Below are positions 42,365-50,784 of a DNA stretch of 50,784 nucleotides, piece by piece. Location: assembly GCF_000434895.1 (NCBI RefSeq), contig NZ_FR892795.1, positions 1-50,784 on the forward strand, in the 5' to 3' direction. Under the pieces are notes generated by a model. The model did not search any database. It had not been told where the DNA came from and saw only the letters and a program-made list of their open reading frames with translations. The position numbers and the translations under genes were made by a program. Source of the stretch: Phascolarctobacterium succinatutens CAG:287. Lineage in GTDB: Bacteria > Bacillota > Negativicutes > Acidaminococcales > Acidaminococcaceae. Each line of letters starts with the position of its first letter. Position 1 is the stretch's first letter.

Positions 42365-44310
42365 CAGGCATCCTCCGCCGCTTCCATCAGCAGCTCCCAT
42401 TTTTCCATCAGCTCGTCAATGGTTTGCTCGTATTCCTCATGCTCTGCTGCCATAGCTGCGCTATGCTCAGGACTGGTGTGATTTGCCGGGTCCGCCATCT
42501 GCTTTTCCGAAAGGCCCATCATAGCCTCCTGCTCACGAATCTGCAGCTCTACCTTGGGCAACAGTCGTGCAGCCTCATCCGGGCTGTAACGGCGCTTTTT
42601 ATCCTCCTGCTTTTTCGCTTTCACAGGGGTTGCGGCAGTCTGTTGCTGCTTTTTAGCCTGTGCCTCCGCATAGGCCGCAGCCTTTTCCGCTTCCTCCTGT
42701 GCCTGCGCCAGAGCAGCAGCCTTTTTCTGCTTCTCTTCAAGGTAAAAATCGTAGTTGCCCTTATAGTCCTTAACCTCTAAATCCTCAATCTCCCAGATGC
42801 GGTCCGCAACCTCGTTGACGAAATAACGGTCATGACTGACTACCAGTACGGTGCCGTCAAAGGCCTCCAACGCTGCTTCTACCGCTTCACGCGCCATAAT
42901 ATCCAGATGGTTTGTCGGTTCGTCAAGCACCAGACAGTTGGCACCGTCCAGCACCAGCTTCAGCAGTACCAGGCGTGCCTTCTGACCACCGCTCAGCTCA
43001 CCGATTTTCTTAAAGACATCATCACCGTGGAACAGCATACCGCCAAGCATCGAGCGTGTATGCTCTTCCGTAAAGCCGTATTCGACAACAAAGTTTTCCA
43101 GCAGCGTCTGCTCCGGGTTTAATCGCTCATAGCTCTGTGAAAAATAACCTATCTGCACTCTGCTGCCAATCTTGGCCTTGCCCTTCAGCGGTGCAATTTC
43201 ACCCAAGATAGTACGCAGCAGCGTCGTCTTACCGGTACCATTGGCACCCAAAAGTGCAGCCTTTTCGCCGCGGCGCAACGTCAGGTTAATGCCCTTGGCC
43301 AGCACCTTCTCGCCGTAGCCTATGGTGAGGTCCTCCATAATCAGCACTCTGTCCGCACATTCGGCAGCCGGCGGCAAACGCAGCTCAAACTCCTCGTGCT
43401 GCACCGGTGCATCAATACGCTCCAAACGGTCGAGCTGTGACTGACGGCCACGCGCCATTTTGCTCTTGATGCCAGCCTTGAAGCGACGGATATAAGCCTC
43501 CGTGCGCGCAATATAATCCTGCTGCGCATTATAGGCAGCAGTCAGCGTACTGCTCTGAATCGCCTTCTGCTCCACGTAACGGCTGTAATTGCCCTTAAAG
43601 GATTGCAGCTTTCCGCCCTCCATCTCCAGAATGCGCATAGCAACATTATCAAGGAAGGCACGGTCATGGCTGACAACGAGCAGACCGCCCTTAAATTCCT
43701 GCAGATACTTTTCCAGCCACTGCGTCATTACAATATCCAGATGGTTTGTCGGTTCGTCCAGAATCATGAAGTCGGGATTACGCACCAGTGCTGCTGCCAG
43801 CATCAGGCGTGTCTTTTGACCGCCGCTCAGTGTTGCCGCATCATGCTGCCACCAGTCCTCGGTATAGCCAAGGCCGATAAGCACACGCTTAATGCGGTTT
43901 TCGTAATTATAACCGTCGATAAACTCATAGCGTTTGAGTACGCGGCCGTATTCCTCCAGGCAGCTGTCGAGCTTTTCGCCCTGCAGCTTGCCGGAATCAG
44001 CCTCCAGTTGTGCCAGCTTTTGGCGCAGACTGCTGATTTCCGGACAGGCTGTCTGCATAAACTGCCAGATAGTACCTCTGATATCGGTAAAGCCCTGCTG
44101 TACATAGCCGACGCTGATACCGGGTTCAAACTTCACTGCGCCGCTGTCAACCCATTCAGGCTGCAGCAGGCAGCGCAGCAGCGTAGTCTTGCCGCTGCCG
44201 TTGACGCCGACGAGGCCGACATGCTCGCCCTGCTCTACCATGAAGCTGACGTCTTTAAATATTTCATGAATGCCAAATGCTTTGGCGATTTTATCTACTA
44301 CTAATTGCAT
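42364..44310 (-). CDS. ABC-F family ATPase, 648 aa
   Basis: Ribosome-associated, membrane-less ABC protein with two ATPase cassettes. Walker A sites are GVNGSGKTT and GANGTGKTT; the signature motifs are LSGGQKTRL and LSGGQKARL; both Walker B sites read MILDEPTNHLD or LVLDEPTNHLD. The linker helices lie at about 230-310, and a charged C-terminal coiled-coil (about 530-648, rich in K, E, Q and A) is present, like the Uup/YdiF branch. The start at 44310 is seven bases after GGAG; upstream in-frame ATGs are too near or lack a site. Whether it gives antibiotic protection cannot be told. Confidence 0.92.
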   Translation of the reverse strand: MQLVVDKIAKAFGIHEIFKDVSFMVEQGEHVGLVGVNGSGKTTLLRCLLQPEWVDSGAVKFEPGISVGYVQQGFTDIRGTIWQFMQTACPEISSLRQKLAQLEADSGKLQGEKLDSCLEEYGRVLKRYEFIDGYNYENRIKRVLIGLGYTEDWWQHDAATLSGGQKTRLMLAAALVRNPDFMILDEPTNHLDIVMTQWLEKYLQEFKGGLLVVSHDRAFLDNVAMRILEMEGGKLQSFKGNYSRYVEQKAIQSSTLTAAYNAQQDYIARTEAYIRRFKAGIKSKMARGRQSQLDRLERIDAPVQHEEFELRLPPAAECADRVLIMEDLTIGYGEKVLAKGINLTLRRGEKAALLGANGTGKTTLLRTILGEIAPLKGKAKIGSRVQIGYFSQSYERLNPEQTLLENFVVEYGFTEEHTRSMLGGMLFHGDDVFKKIGELSGGQKARLVLLKLVLDGANCLVLDEPTNHLDIMAREAVEAALEAFDGTVLVVSHDRYFVNEVADRIWEIEDLEVKDYKGNYDFYLEEKQKKAAALAQAQEEAEKAAAYAEAQAKKQQQTAATPVKAKKQEDKKRRYSPDEAARLLPKVELQIREQEAMMGLSEKQMADPANHTSPEHSAAMAAEHEEYEQTIDELMEKWELLMEAAEDA

Positions 44311-44396
44311 AACCATTCTCCTTTTAACAACTATTATAACACCTTCCGGCATTATACTCAAAAGGCTCTGTTATATTCTTATATTTTCGTGCATTA

Positions 44397-44430
44397 CATA
44401 AAAAGAGGCTGCCGCATCAGCGGCAACCTC
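44397..44430 (-). terminator. Terminator of the APC permease gene
   Basis: On the minus strand GAGGTTGCCGC pairs with GCGGCAGCCTC around TGAT and is followed by TTTTTATG. Confidence 0.88.
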
Positions 44431-44439
44431 CATATACTT

Positions 44440-45837
44440 TTAAGATTTATGAGCCATAGCAACCTGAGTTTTGGTCTGAACCAAGCTCTTGTGATGCTTG
44501 CGCCAACGATAGCACAGCATCGGCACCACCAACATCGGTACGCCGGCGTACAGCGTCTGGCGTAAATCCGGTGTCAAAGCAATTACTGCCAGACAGAAAA
44601 CCTGCGACCAGATACCGAAATGCGTAACATACGGGAAGAACGGTGTTTTATATTTCAGAGTATCCTCCTTGCCTTCGGCAATCAGACGGCGGCGGAAATT
44701 ATATTGGCTCCAGCAAATGGAAATCCAAGCCATTGCTCCGGTAAAGCCGGATACTGCCAGCAAATAAGTATACAGTGTAGAATCAGGATTAAAGGTGTAG
44801 AAAACGATAACTGCCCAGCAGGCGCACACAGAAACGATAATAGAATTCTGCGGCATACCGTTTTTATTGAGCTTGCCCAAAAACGCCGGTGCCATATCCA
44901 TACGAGCCAGTGCATGCAGCGCACGAGCACCGCCGTACAGGCCGGAGTTAGCGCAGGAAACACCTGCAACCAGCACTACAAAGGCAATCGCGGAAGCTAA
45001 GCCGTCAAAGCCGTATTCCGCCAAAGCAGCAGCAAACACGCTCTCCTTCAGGCTGGCCTTATCCCACGGCATAATGGACAGCAATAACGTAATAGGAATG
45101 ATATATAAAGCAATGACACGCCAGGAAACATTACGAACCGCAATAGGAATGCTTTTAGCAGGATCCTTGCATTCGCCCGCAGCCAGACCGATGATTTCGG
45201 TACCCTGGAAGTTAACCAGAATAATAACCATGGTCAGCACAATCGGCCAATATCCCCGGGGAGCAAAACCGCCCTGGCCAAGCAACACCTTAGCGCCTAA
45301 ATATCCCTGGTCACCGACAAGACCACAGACTATTAAACCGGCAACGCCGCAAAAGCCCACAAGGGCAGCAATTTTGATAATAGAAAGCCAAAATTCGCTT
45401 TCGCCAAAATTATCAACATGAAAAAGGTTAATTACAGTCACCAGCAGGCCAAAAAGAATTGCCCACCACAGTTGACTGACGGCAGGTACAAAATTATTCA
45501 TAATGATACCCGCAGCAATCATTTCAGACGGCACGTAAGCCATCCAGTTCAGCCAATAGGCCCAGCCAACGCCGCAAGCCCAGGTTGAGGATATATTCTC
45601 ACGTGCGTAGGTAACAAAGGAACCGGAAATAGGCTTAGCTACAGCCAGCTCCGCAAGACACAGCATAACGCATAAGACGATTGCACCGCCAAAAAGATAA
45701 GAAAGGATAATAGCAGGTCCGGCCTGCTCAATCGCATATCCGGCACCTAAAAAATAACAGCTGCCGATGATGCCACCTAAAGAAATCATCTGTAAGTGTC
45801 TGTTCTTTAAACTTCTATTCATGGATTGCTCGTTCAT
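44440..45837 (-). CDS. APC-superfamily amino acid permease, 465 aa
   Basis: Twelve hydrophobic helices. The opening LKNRHLQMISLGGIIGSCYFLGAGYAIEQAGPA is the consensus amino-acid permease start (GGxIG in helix 1), and VNFQGTEIIGLAAGECKDPAKSIPIAVRNV is the conserved cytoplasmic loop of the AAT subfamily. Substrate is not readable; this branch includes carriers for aromatic, basic and neutral amino acids. The start is uncertain: ATG at 45837 is preferred, an in-frame ATG at 45867 is possible. A dyad CTACAAA...TTTGTATAG at 45915-45938 and a TAAAAT box at 45909-45914 lie upstream. Confidence 0.9.
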   Translation of the reverse strand: MNEQSMNRSLKNRHLQMISLGGIIGSCYFLGAGYAIEQAGPAIILSYLFGGAIVLCVMLCLAELAVAKPISGSFVTYARENISSTWACGVGWAYWLNWMAYVPSEMIAAGIIMNNFVPAVSQLWWAILFGLLVTVINLFHVDNFGESEFWLSIIKIAALVGFCGVAGLIVCGLVGDQGYLGAKVLLGQGGFAPRGYWPIVLTMVIILVNFQGTEIIGLAAGECKDPAKSIPIAVRNVSWRVIALYIIPITLLLSIMPWDKASLKESVFAAALAEYGFDGLASAIAFVVLVAGVSCANSGLYGGARALHALARMDMAPAFLGKLNKNGMPQNSIIVSVCACWAVIVFYTFNPDSTLYTYLLAVSGFTGAMAWISICWSQYNFRRRLIAEGKEDTLKYKTPFFPYVTHFGIWSQVFCLAVIALTPDLRQTLYAGVPMLVVPMLCYRWRKHHKSLVQTKTQVAMAHKS

Positions 45838-46041
45838 TACCTTAATAACACAACCTTTCTTGAGCATATGTGTGGAACCTTACGTTCCGCCAAAATTCTT
45901 GTGATATGATTTTACTACAAAAAACCGCGTTTGTATAGCAAAAAATGCACTAAAATCAGCGATTTTACAAAAAAAATCTATTTTCCTCATATTTCCGCTA
46001 TTTTGCATCATTTTCAAGCGTACTTCTTCGCAATTCTATGC

Positions 46042-46081
46042 AAAAAATACTCCCCCGTCATCCCGGCAATGACAAGGGAGT
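46042..46081 (-). terminator. Terminator of the DASS transporter gene
   Basis: On the minus strand ACTCCCTTGTCAT pairs with ATGACGGGGGAGT and is followed by ATTTTTT. Confidence 0.85.
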
Positions 46082-46098
46082 AAACAACGAAGGCTTTA

Positions 46099-47511
46099 TT
46101 AAAGATGGCTGAACAGGCTCCAGAAATGCATGCAGATACAGCCAAGCGCACTTACGAGCAGCATGCAGATTATTGAGAGCTTGAGGCCGTTTTTCAGTAA
46201 ATCATCAGGGTTCAGACCATAGGTTACACCCACGGCACGTGTGCTGACCGGCAGAATAAAGGCACAGTTAACGGCAACAATCGAGGTCAGGATATAAGGA
46301 ATGGGGTTCAGCCCCAGCTGCTGCGAAATGCTTTGTACTACCGGAATTGAGATAGAAGCCGCCGCGGTATTACTGCTGATTTCCGTCAGGAAGGTAGCAA
46401 AGAGCGTCAAGCTGAACATCGTTTCCCAGCCTCCGCTCAACGGCAGCAGCGTGATTACCTTGGCAATCTGCGTTGCCGCACCGGTTTTCGTAATCAGCTG
46501 TCCCAACGCCAGCCCACCGGAAAAGAGAAAAATCATACCCCACATGATGCCCTTTTCAGCTTCACGCCAGGTCAGAAGCAGCTGGCCTGTTTCGTTACGA
46601 AGCATAAAAGTGAGCATGCCGAAGGTGAAGAAAACATAGGCAGGCTTCATCAGAGGCAGATACTGCACGTAAAGTGGACGTACGAAGGCCAGGCCTGTTG
46701 CGAGAATAAAAAGCCACAGGCCTAATTTTTCGCCGCGGCTCATCGGCCCGAGCTTATCATAAGCAGCACGGAAGTATTCCTTGCCTCCGTCAAGACGCTT
46801 AACAGGCAGCGGAAGATGCAGCAGATAAGCCAGAATAAGCAGCATGATGATGAATAGCAGCGGCAGAAAGCGGATAACCCAATCAACATACATGAATTCG
46901 TGTCCTGTGAGCTTTTCCAAATAGCTGATTGCTACCAGGTTAGAGCTGCTTCCTAAGGGTGAACCAAAACCGCCGAAGCCTGCGCCCCAAACGATGGCCA
47001 GCAGAATCGGTGTTGCTACGGGATTATCGGTAATCTGCTGCTGCCCTAAAAAGCGCAGCATACTTACAGCCACCGGCAACAGAATCATAACAACGACGAC
47101 GTTTGGCAGAAAGATGGACAGCAGCGTTGAAGCCACCAGCCAGACGCATATCTGCTCGCGCATCGATGTTCCCAAGCCGCAAAGACTTTTTATCGCCAAA
47201 CGCTTATCAAGATGTGTTTTTTCCCACACCAGGCTGATAAGATCACTGCCGACAAGTAGCACGACGATTTCCGAAAAGTATTTGCTGATAATCCCCTCCA
47301 TCGGCACCATGCCGAAGATAGCGTTCAGCGGAATCGGCAGCAACGAGGTTACGGCAATATTTACCGGACGCAGCACCCACCACAGGCCCATCCAGAAAAT
47401 TGTAGCAATGGCAGCTGCCTGCTTAAATTCAATCACAGGCGCTAATACAAGCAGCACGGCCAGGAAAAGTAAGGGACCCGATAAAACGTTCAACGAGCGG
47501 TGTTTTTTCAT
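46099..47511 (-). CDS. DASS/SLC13-family anion transporter, 470 aa
   Basis: Sodium-coupled or exchange transporter of the divalent-anion family (dicarboxylates such as succinate, malate or tartrate, or sulfate). About eleven hydrophobic helices. The two substrate/sodium clamp motifs are visible as GSPLGSSSNLVA in the first half and TEISSNTAAASISIPV in the second (SNT). VVLLVGSDLISLVWEKTHLDKRLA fits the family. The start is the ATG at 47511 (MKKHRSLN); a TTG 27 bases earlier is open but has no site. It is divergent from a LysR-type regulator that probably controls it. Confidence 0.9.
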   Translation of the reverse strand: MKKHRSLNVLSGPLLFLAVLLVLAPVIEFKQAAAIATIFWMGLWWVLRPVNIAVTSLLPIPLNAIFGMVPMEGIISKYFSEIVVLLVGSDLISLVWEKTHLDKRLAIKSLCGLGTSMREQICVWLVASTLLSIFLPNVVVVMILLPVAVSMLRFLGQQQITDNPVATPILLAIVWGAGFGGFGSPLGSSSNLVAISYLEKLTGHEFMYVDWVIRFLPLLFIIMLLILAYLLHLPLPVKRLDGGKEYFRAAYDKLGPMSRGEKLGLWLFILATGLAFVRPLYVQYLPLMKPAYVFFTFGMLTFMLRNETGQLLLTWREAEKGIMWGMIFLFSGGLALGQLITKTGAATQIAKVITLLPLSGGWETMFSLTLFATFLTEISSNTAAASISIPVVQSISQQLGLNPIPYILTSIVAVNCAFILPVSTRAVGVTYGLNPDDLLKNGLKLSIICMLLVSALGCICMHFWSLFSHL

Positions 47512-47563
47512 AAATAACAGCTTCCTCTCCGAGTTCAATAGTAGCTTTCCTTCTATTTTTGCA

Positions 47564-47600
47564 TTTACTTAATTCTACTCCCGTTCTATAATTAAGTAAA
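47564..47600. promoter_or_regulatory. Symmetric divergent promoter and LysR-type operator
   Basis: An 11-bp perfect inverted repeat, TTTACTTAATT (47564-47574) and AATTAAGTAAA (47590-47600), with 15 bp between. Each arm supplies a -35 box TTTACT. On plus, 17 bp later comes TATAAT (47587-47592). On minus, 17 bp later comes TAGAAT (complement of 47572-47577). The two promoters occupy the same 37 bp and point away from each other, toward the LysR gene and the transporter gene. Confidence 0.75.
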
Positions 47601-47656
47601 AGACTTTATTTTGATTAATATAATCATATTTTTTGATATTTTAAGGAGATGCTGCT

Positions 47657-48538
47657 ATGGATTTCGCTTTTTACAGAAACTTTATCACTGTTGCCGAAAC
47701 AGGTAATCTCAGCGCCGCGGCCAAACGTCTGGGCATTGTACAGCCGGCGCTAAGTGCGCAGATGAAGGCTATCGAAAGAAACTACGGCGTGCAGCTTTTC
47801 AAAATGCAGCGTGGCAAGCGTCACATTGAACTGACGGAGGCTGGGGAAACCTTTTTGCAGCAGGCACGCCAGCTGTGCAATACAGAAGATGATATCAGCC
47901 TGCGCATGCAGGCCTTCGGCAGACGTGCCGTCGGTACGCTGCGCTTCAGCGTGTCACATGTGCGCACAGACTATTTTCTGCGCAGCTATCTTATTCCCTT
48001 TGCCAAGGAAAATCCCGGCATCAGCTATCAGTTTCACGATGCTACGGTAGAGCAGCAGCAGCAGCAGTTGGAGGCAGGCAGTATTGACTTTGCTTTTGCC
48101 AATGCGCCACTGCCTGCAGCGCACAATTTTGCTACTATCAAGGTGCAGCGGGAGAGTTTTTATGCTTTCTATAATACTGAATTTTCGGTTCCGTGGGCAA
48201 ATAAAAGCATGCTTTCACCGGAGGATTTGGCAGGTGTGCCTTTGTGCTGTAATTATGGCAGCTATGCGCTTTTGCGCAGTGTGTTTAAGGATTATGCGGT
48301 TAAGCCTAATGTCGCCTTTATTGCTACTACTGCAGAGAGTGCGCTTACCTTTGCGACGAGCGGACTTGGGGTTGCTGTTGTCGCAGCGTTGGAGAGTGAT
48401 GCTGTGCCGCAGGGGATGGTGCGGCGGCAACTTGTTGATGAGAAGCTGCATTTTGATCAGACGTTGTATTGGAGTAAGGAGCATAAATTATCGCCTGCAG
48501 CGGAGAGATTCCTGGAGTTTTTCCGAAATTTTAACTAA
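47657..48538 (+). CDS. LysR-family transcriptional regulator, 293 aa
   Basis: The N-terminal winged helix-turn-helix (residues 1-60) has the family pattern FYRNFITVAETGNLSAAAKRLGIVQPALSAQMKAIERNYGVQLF, and residues 90-290 form the periplasmic-binding-like effector domain. The ATG follows TTAAGGAGATG. Divergence from the DASS transporter across a 37-bp dyad makes that gene the likely target, with a carboxylate as likely effector. The last third has lower GC in codon third positions and more TTG/GCG codons than the first part, which is mildly unusual. Confidence 0.93.
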   Translation: MDFAFYRNFITVAETGNLSAAAKRLGIVQPALSAQMKAIERNYGVQLFKMQRGKRHIELTEAGETFLQQARQLCNTEDDISLRMQAFGRRAVGTLRFSVSHVRTDYFLRSYLIPFAKENPGISYQFHDATVEQQQQQLEAGSIDFAFANAPLPAAHNFATIKVQRESFYAFYNTEFSVPWANKSMLSPEDLAGVPLCCNYGSYALLRSVFKDYAVKPNVAFIATTAESALTFATSGLGVAVVAALESDAVPQGMVRRQLVDEKLHFDQTLYWSKEHKLSPAAERFLEFFRNFN

Positions 48539-48546
48539 ACGCAAAA

Positions 48547-48585
48547 AACGCCCGCGTTCTTTCGAACGCGAGCGTTAATTTTTTG
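48547..48585. terminator. Bidirectional terminator between the LysR gene and ftsH
   Basis: AACGCCCGCGTTC pairs with GAACGCGAGCGTT around TTTC. T runs lie on the plus strand after it and on the minus strand beyond it, so it serves both converging genes. Confidence 0.88.
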
Positions 48586-48588
48586 CTG

Positions 48589-50544
48589 TTATTCTTTGGG
48601 TGCTTCTTCGTCTGCATTTGCAGCAGCTTCAGATACACCTGCTTCAGCAGCAGGAGCTTCAGCTTTTGCATCAGCTTCGGCAACGGGAGCAGCAGCAGTT
48701 TCCTCATCCACAACAGATTGCTGTACTAATTGCAGCTTTTCTTCTGCAGTAAGGATATGACCATATTTTACCAGCTGATTGATTTCTTCCTCTTCCAGAG
48801 TTTCCTTCTCCATCAGAGCCTTTGCAATCACATGCAGCTTGTCAATATTGTCAGACAGCAGCTTTTCGGTAGCAGCATAGGCATCTTCCATAAAGGAGCG
48901 TACCTCTTTATCAATCTCGGCTGCCACTTCTTCACTGTAATCCTTGTCGCGGGCAATGTCGCGTCCCAGGAATACCTGGTCCTGACGATGACCAAAGGTT
49001 ACAGGTCCGATGTTTTCGCTCATGCCGTATTCGCAAATCATCTGGCGAGCCAGTTGAGTTGCACGCTGCAGATCATTGCTGGCGCCGCTGGAAATTTCCT
49101 TCAGCACCAGAGCTTCGGCAACACGGCCACCCAGCAGCACCTTCAGCTCATCGAGCATTTCGCTGCGGGTTGCATAATACTTATCTTCCTTAGGCAGGCT
49201 CAGGGTATAACCACCGGCACGGCCACGCGGAATGATGGTAACCTTATGTACAGGGTCAGTGTGCTCAAGCAGCATACCAACGATAGTATGGCCGCCTTCA
49301 TGGTAAGCAGTCAGGCGTTTTTCCTTATCACTGATGACACGGCTCTTGCGCTCCGGTCCCATGATAACACGCTCGGCAGCCTCTTCCATTTCCGACATAT
49401 TGATAGCCTTCTTGTCCTTGCGGGCAGTCAGCAGTGCAGCTTCATTAACCAGGTTAGATAAATCAGCACCGGTAAAGCCGGGAGTACGCTGAGCGATTAC
49501 GTCCAGATTTACATCCGGTCCCATCGGCTTGCCCTTAACATGTACCTTCAGGATTTCGGTACGTCCCTTGATATCAGGACGGTCTACTACGATTTGGCGG
49601 TCGAAACGGCCGGGACGCAGCAGTGCCGGGTCCAGAATATCCGGACGGTTAGTTGCAGCAATCATAATGATGCCTTCGTTAGCACTGAAGCCGTCCATCT
49701 CAACCAGCAATTGGTTCAGAGTCTGCTCGCGCTCATCATGGCCACCGCCAAGACCGGCACCGCGCTGACGGCCTACAGCATCAATCTCATCGATGAATAC
49801 GATGCAGGGTGCACTTTTCTTTGCTTGGTCGAACAGGTCGCGTACACGTGAAGCGCCGACACCGACAAACATTTCTACGAAGTCAGAACCGGAAATGCTG
49901 AAGAACGGAACGCCCGCTTCACCGGCAACTGCTTTCGCCAACAAGGTTTTGCCTGTACCCGGAGGGCCATAGAGCAAAACACCTTTAGGAATCTTAGCTC
50001 CCAAGTCATTATACTTCTGCGGATGCTTCAGGAATTCGACAACCTCTTCCAGCTCCTGCTTGGCTTCCTCGGCACCGGCAACATCCTTAAAGGTTATCTT
50101 CAGTTTTTCCTCATCGTAGCGACGCGCACGGCTCTTGCCAAAGTTCATCACCTTGCCGCCACCGGCACCGCCCTGATTCATCAGCATGAACCACAGGCCT
50201 ACGATAATCAGCATCGGCAAAATAGAGCTGAGAATGCTCATCCACCAAGGTGGTTGCGGCGGCAGCTCTGCCTTAATGTCTACTTTCTTTGCTTCCAGCT
50301 TTTCTACCAGCTTGCTGTCATTAGGCGCAACGGTAGAAAATTCCTTGCCATCCTTTAATTTACCGCTGATAACATTATCAACAATAGTTACCTGTTTGAT
50401 TTCATCCTGCTGCACATGCTGCATAAAGCTGGTATAGCTTATATCAGCAGGCTTAGAATTCTTTTCACCGTAAAGGTCAAACATCCAGATAATTACCATG
50501 ATAATCAGCAGATAAAAAAGTACGTTCTTAAAAAATTTATTCAA
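48589..50544 (-). CDS. ftsH: ATP-dependent zinc metalloprotease FtsH, 651 aa
   Basis: Membrane AAA+ protease for damaged membrane proteins and short-lived regulators. Two membrane helices (about 7-24 and 103-121) flank a small periplasmic domain. Walker A is GPPGTGKT at 193-200, Walker B is CIVFIDEIDAVG, and the SRH stretch is ATNRPDILDPALLRPGRFDR. The zinc site is HEGGH near residue 417. The C-terminal 30 residues are Ala/Glu-rich and probably disordered. The start is a TTG codon at 50544, eight bases after AGGAGG. It lies downstream of hpt, the usual Firmicute arrangement. Confidence 0.96.
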   Translation of the reverse strand: MNKFFKNVLFYLLIIMVIIWMFDLYGEKNSKPADISYTSFMQHVQQDEIKQVTIVDNVISGKLKDGKEFSTVAPNDSKLVEKLEAKKVDIKAELPPQPPWWMSILSSILPMLIIVGLWFMLMNQGGAGGGKVMNFGKSRARRYDEEKLKITFKDVAGAEEAKQELEEVVEFLKHPQKYNDLGAKIPKGVLLYGPPGTGKTLLAKAVAGEAGVPFFSISGSDFVEMFVGVGASRVRDLFDQAKKSAPCIVFIDEIDAVGRQRGAGLGGGHDEREQTLNQLLVEMDGFSANEGIIMIAATNRPDILDPALLRPGRFDRQIVVDRPDIKGRTEILKVHVKGKPMGPDVNLDVIAQRTPGFTGADLSNLVNEAALLTARKDKKAINMSEMEEAAERVIMGPERKSRVISDKEKRLTAYHEGGHTIVGMLLEHTDPVHKVTIIPRGRAGGYTLSLPKEDKYYATRSEMLDELKVLLGGRVAEALVLKEISSGASNDLQRATQLARQMICEYGMSENIGPVTFGHRQDQVFLGRDIARDKDYSEEVAAEIDKEVRSFMEDAYAATEKLLSDNIDKLHVIAKALMEKETLEEEEINQLVKYGHILTAEEKLQLVQQSVVDEETAAAPVAEADAKAEAPAAEAGVSEAAANADEEAPKE

Positions 50545-50580
50545 GCACGTAGCCTCCTTCCACTTAGCTCATAATATTTT

Positions 50581-50609
50581 ATTATATTATAGATAGGAAA
50601 AACTAGCAA
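50581..50609 (-). promoter_or_regulatory. Promoter of ftsH
   Basis: On the minus strand TTGCTA (complement of 50604-50609), a 17-bp spacer and TATAAT (complement of 50581-50586), between the hpt stop and the ftsH start. Read-through from hpt is also possible. Confidence 0.5.
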
Positions 50610-50633
50610 CTGTTTTATGCAATTTACAGGCTT

Positions 50634-50784
50634 TTATTTGCGTGCGTATACAGCAGGCTTCAGGATACCGATAAACGGCAGATTGCGGTAATCCCCTGCG
50701 TAATCCAAACCGTAGCCTACAACGAATTCGTCAGGAATTTTAAAACCTACATAATCAGCCTCCAGACCGTTTACACGACGCTCG
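50634..50784 (-). CDS. hpt: Hypoxanthine phosphoribosyltransferase, C-terminal fragment (runs off window)
   Basis: About 50 codons to a TAA at 50634. The readable end runs RRVNGLEADYVGFKIPDEFV, then VGYGLDYAGDYRNLPFIGIL, which is the conserved C-terminal part of HPRT (FVVGYGLDYxxxYRNLPxIG). HPRT makes IMP and GMP from hypoxanthine and guanine with PRPP. It lies upstream of ftsH, the common order tilS-hpt-ftsH in Firmicutes; tilS would be outside the window. Confidence 0.93.
   Translation of the reverse strand, partial: ERRVNGLEADYVGFKIPDEFVVGYGLDYAGDYRNLPFIGILKPAVYARK

Overview
The window looks like a chromosomal segment of a diderm Firmicute of the class Negativicutes, possibly an Acidaminococcaceae/Phascolarctobacterium-like gut anaerobe. 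The evidence is two paralogous outer-membrane porins with an SLH domain straight after the signal peptide (the OmpM/Mep45 type peculiar to Negativicutes). The low-GC Firmicute-style gene order rpmE-DUF1385-prfA-prmC-sua5-rpiB-DUF436-glyA-upp-comEB and strong purine-rich Shine-Dalgarno sites point the same way. Genus is an inference; no 16S gene is present.

Region 1-6.3 kb is the accessory part. It holds a truncated porin start, a small secreted protein, a DUF559 nuclease-like gene beside REP-like palindromic repeats, and a pair of 117-bp direct repeats around a poly-C tract. Then come the complete OmpM-like porin and an AAA/DUF4143 ATPase gene bracketed by 104-bp direct repeats that each carry three AAGTATACTT palindromes exactly 32 bp apart. 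A promoter that appears to serve no gene follows.

Region 6.3-20.6 kb is housekeeping: a secreted DUF3298-like protein, dCMP deaminase, the rpmE-to-upp translation/nucleotide cluster, a DUF815 ATPase, and a purine-salvage pair (adenine deaminase and NCS2 permease) next to methionine aminopeptidase. Region 20.7-25.5 kb carries DedA, threonine aldolase, a strong intergenic promoter that probably makes a small RNA, a stand-alone alanyl-tRNA editing protein, a HAD phosphatase and a metallophosphoesterase. Region 25.6-33 kb is purine biosynthesis: guaB, then a purE-purF-purM-purN-purH(short)-purD operon read leftward from a near-consensus promoter. PurH is reduced to its IMP cyclohydrolase half; purC, purL, purB and purK are not in the window.

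Region 33-37 kb has clpB, frameshifted by a 32-bp tandem duplication, and a divergent lrgA/lrgB pair. Region 37.2-41.5 kb is a methionine/folate unit: metF, a separate MetH reactivation-domain protein, and a MetH lacking that domain. Then come tRNA-Ser(CGA), tadA, an ABC-F ATPase, an APC amino-acid permease, a DASS-type anion transporter divergent from a LysR regulator across a nearly symmetric double promoter, ftsH, and the 3' end of hpt.

Most genes lie on the minus strand. Two places (the poly-C junction near 1.74 kb and the clpB duplication at 34.05 kb) could be assembly faults. All functional calls come from reading the sequence; no database search was run.
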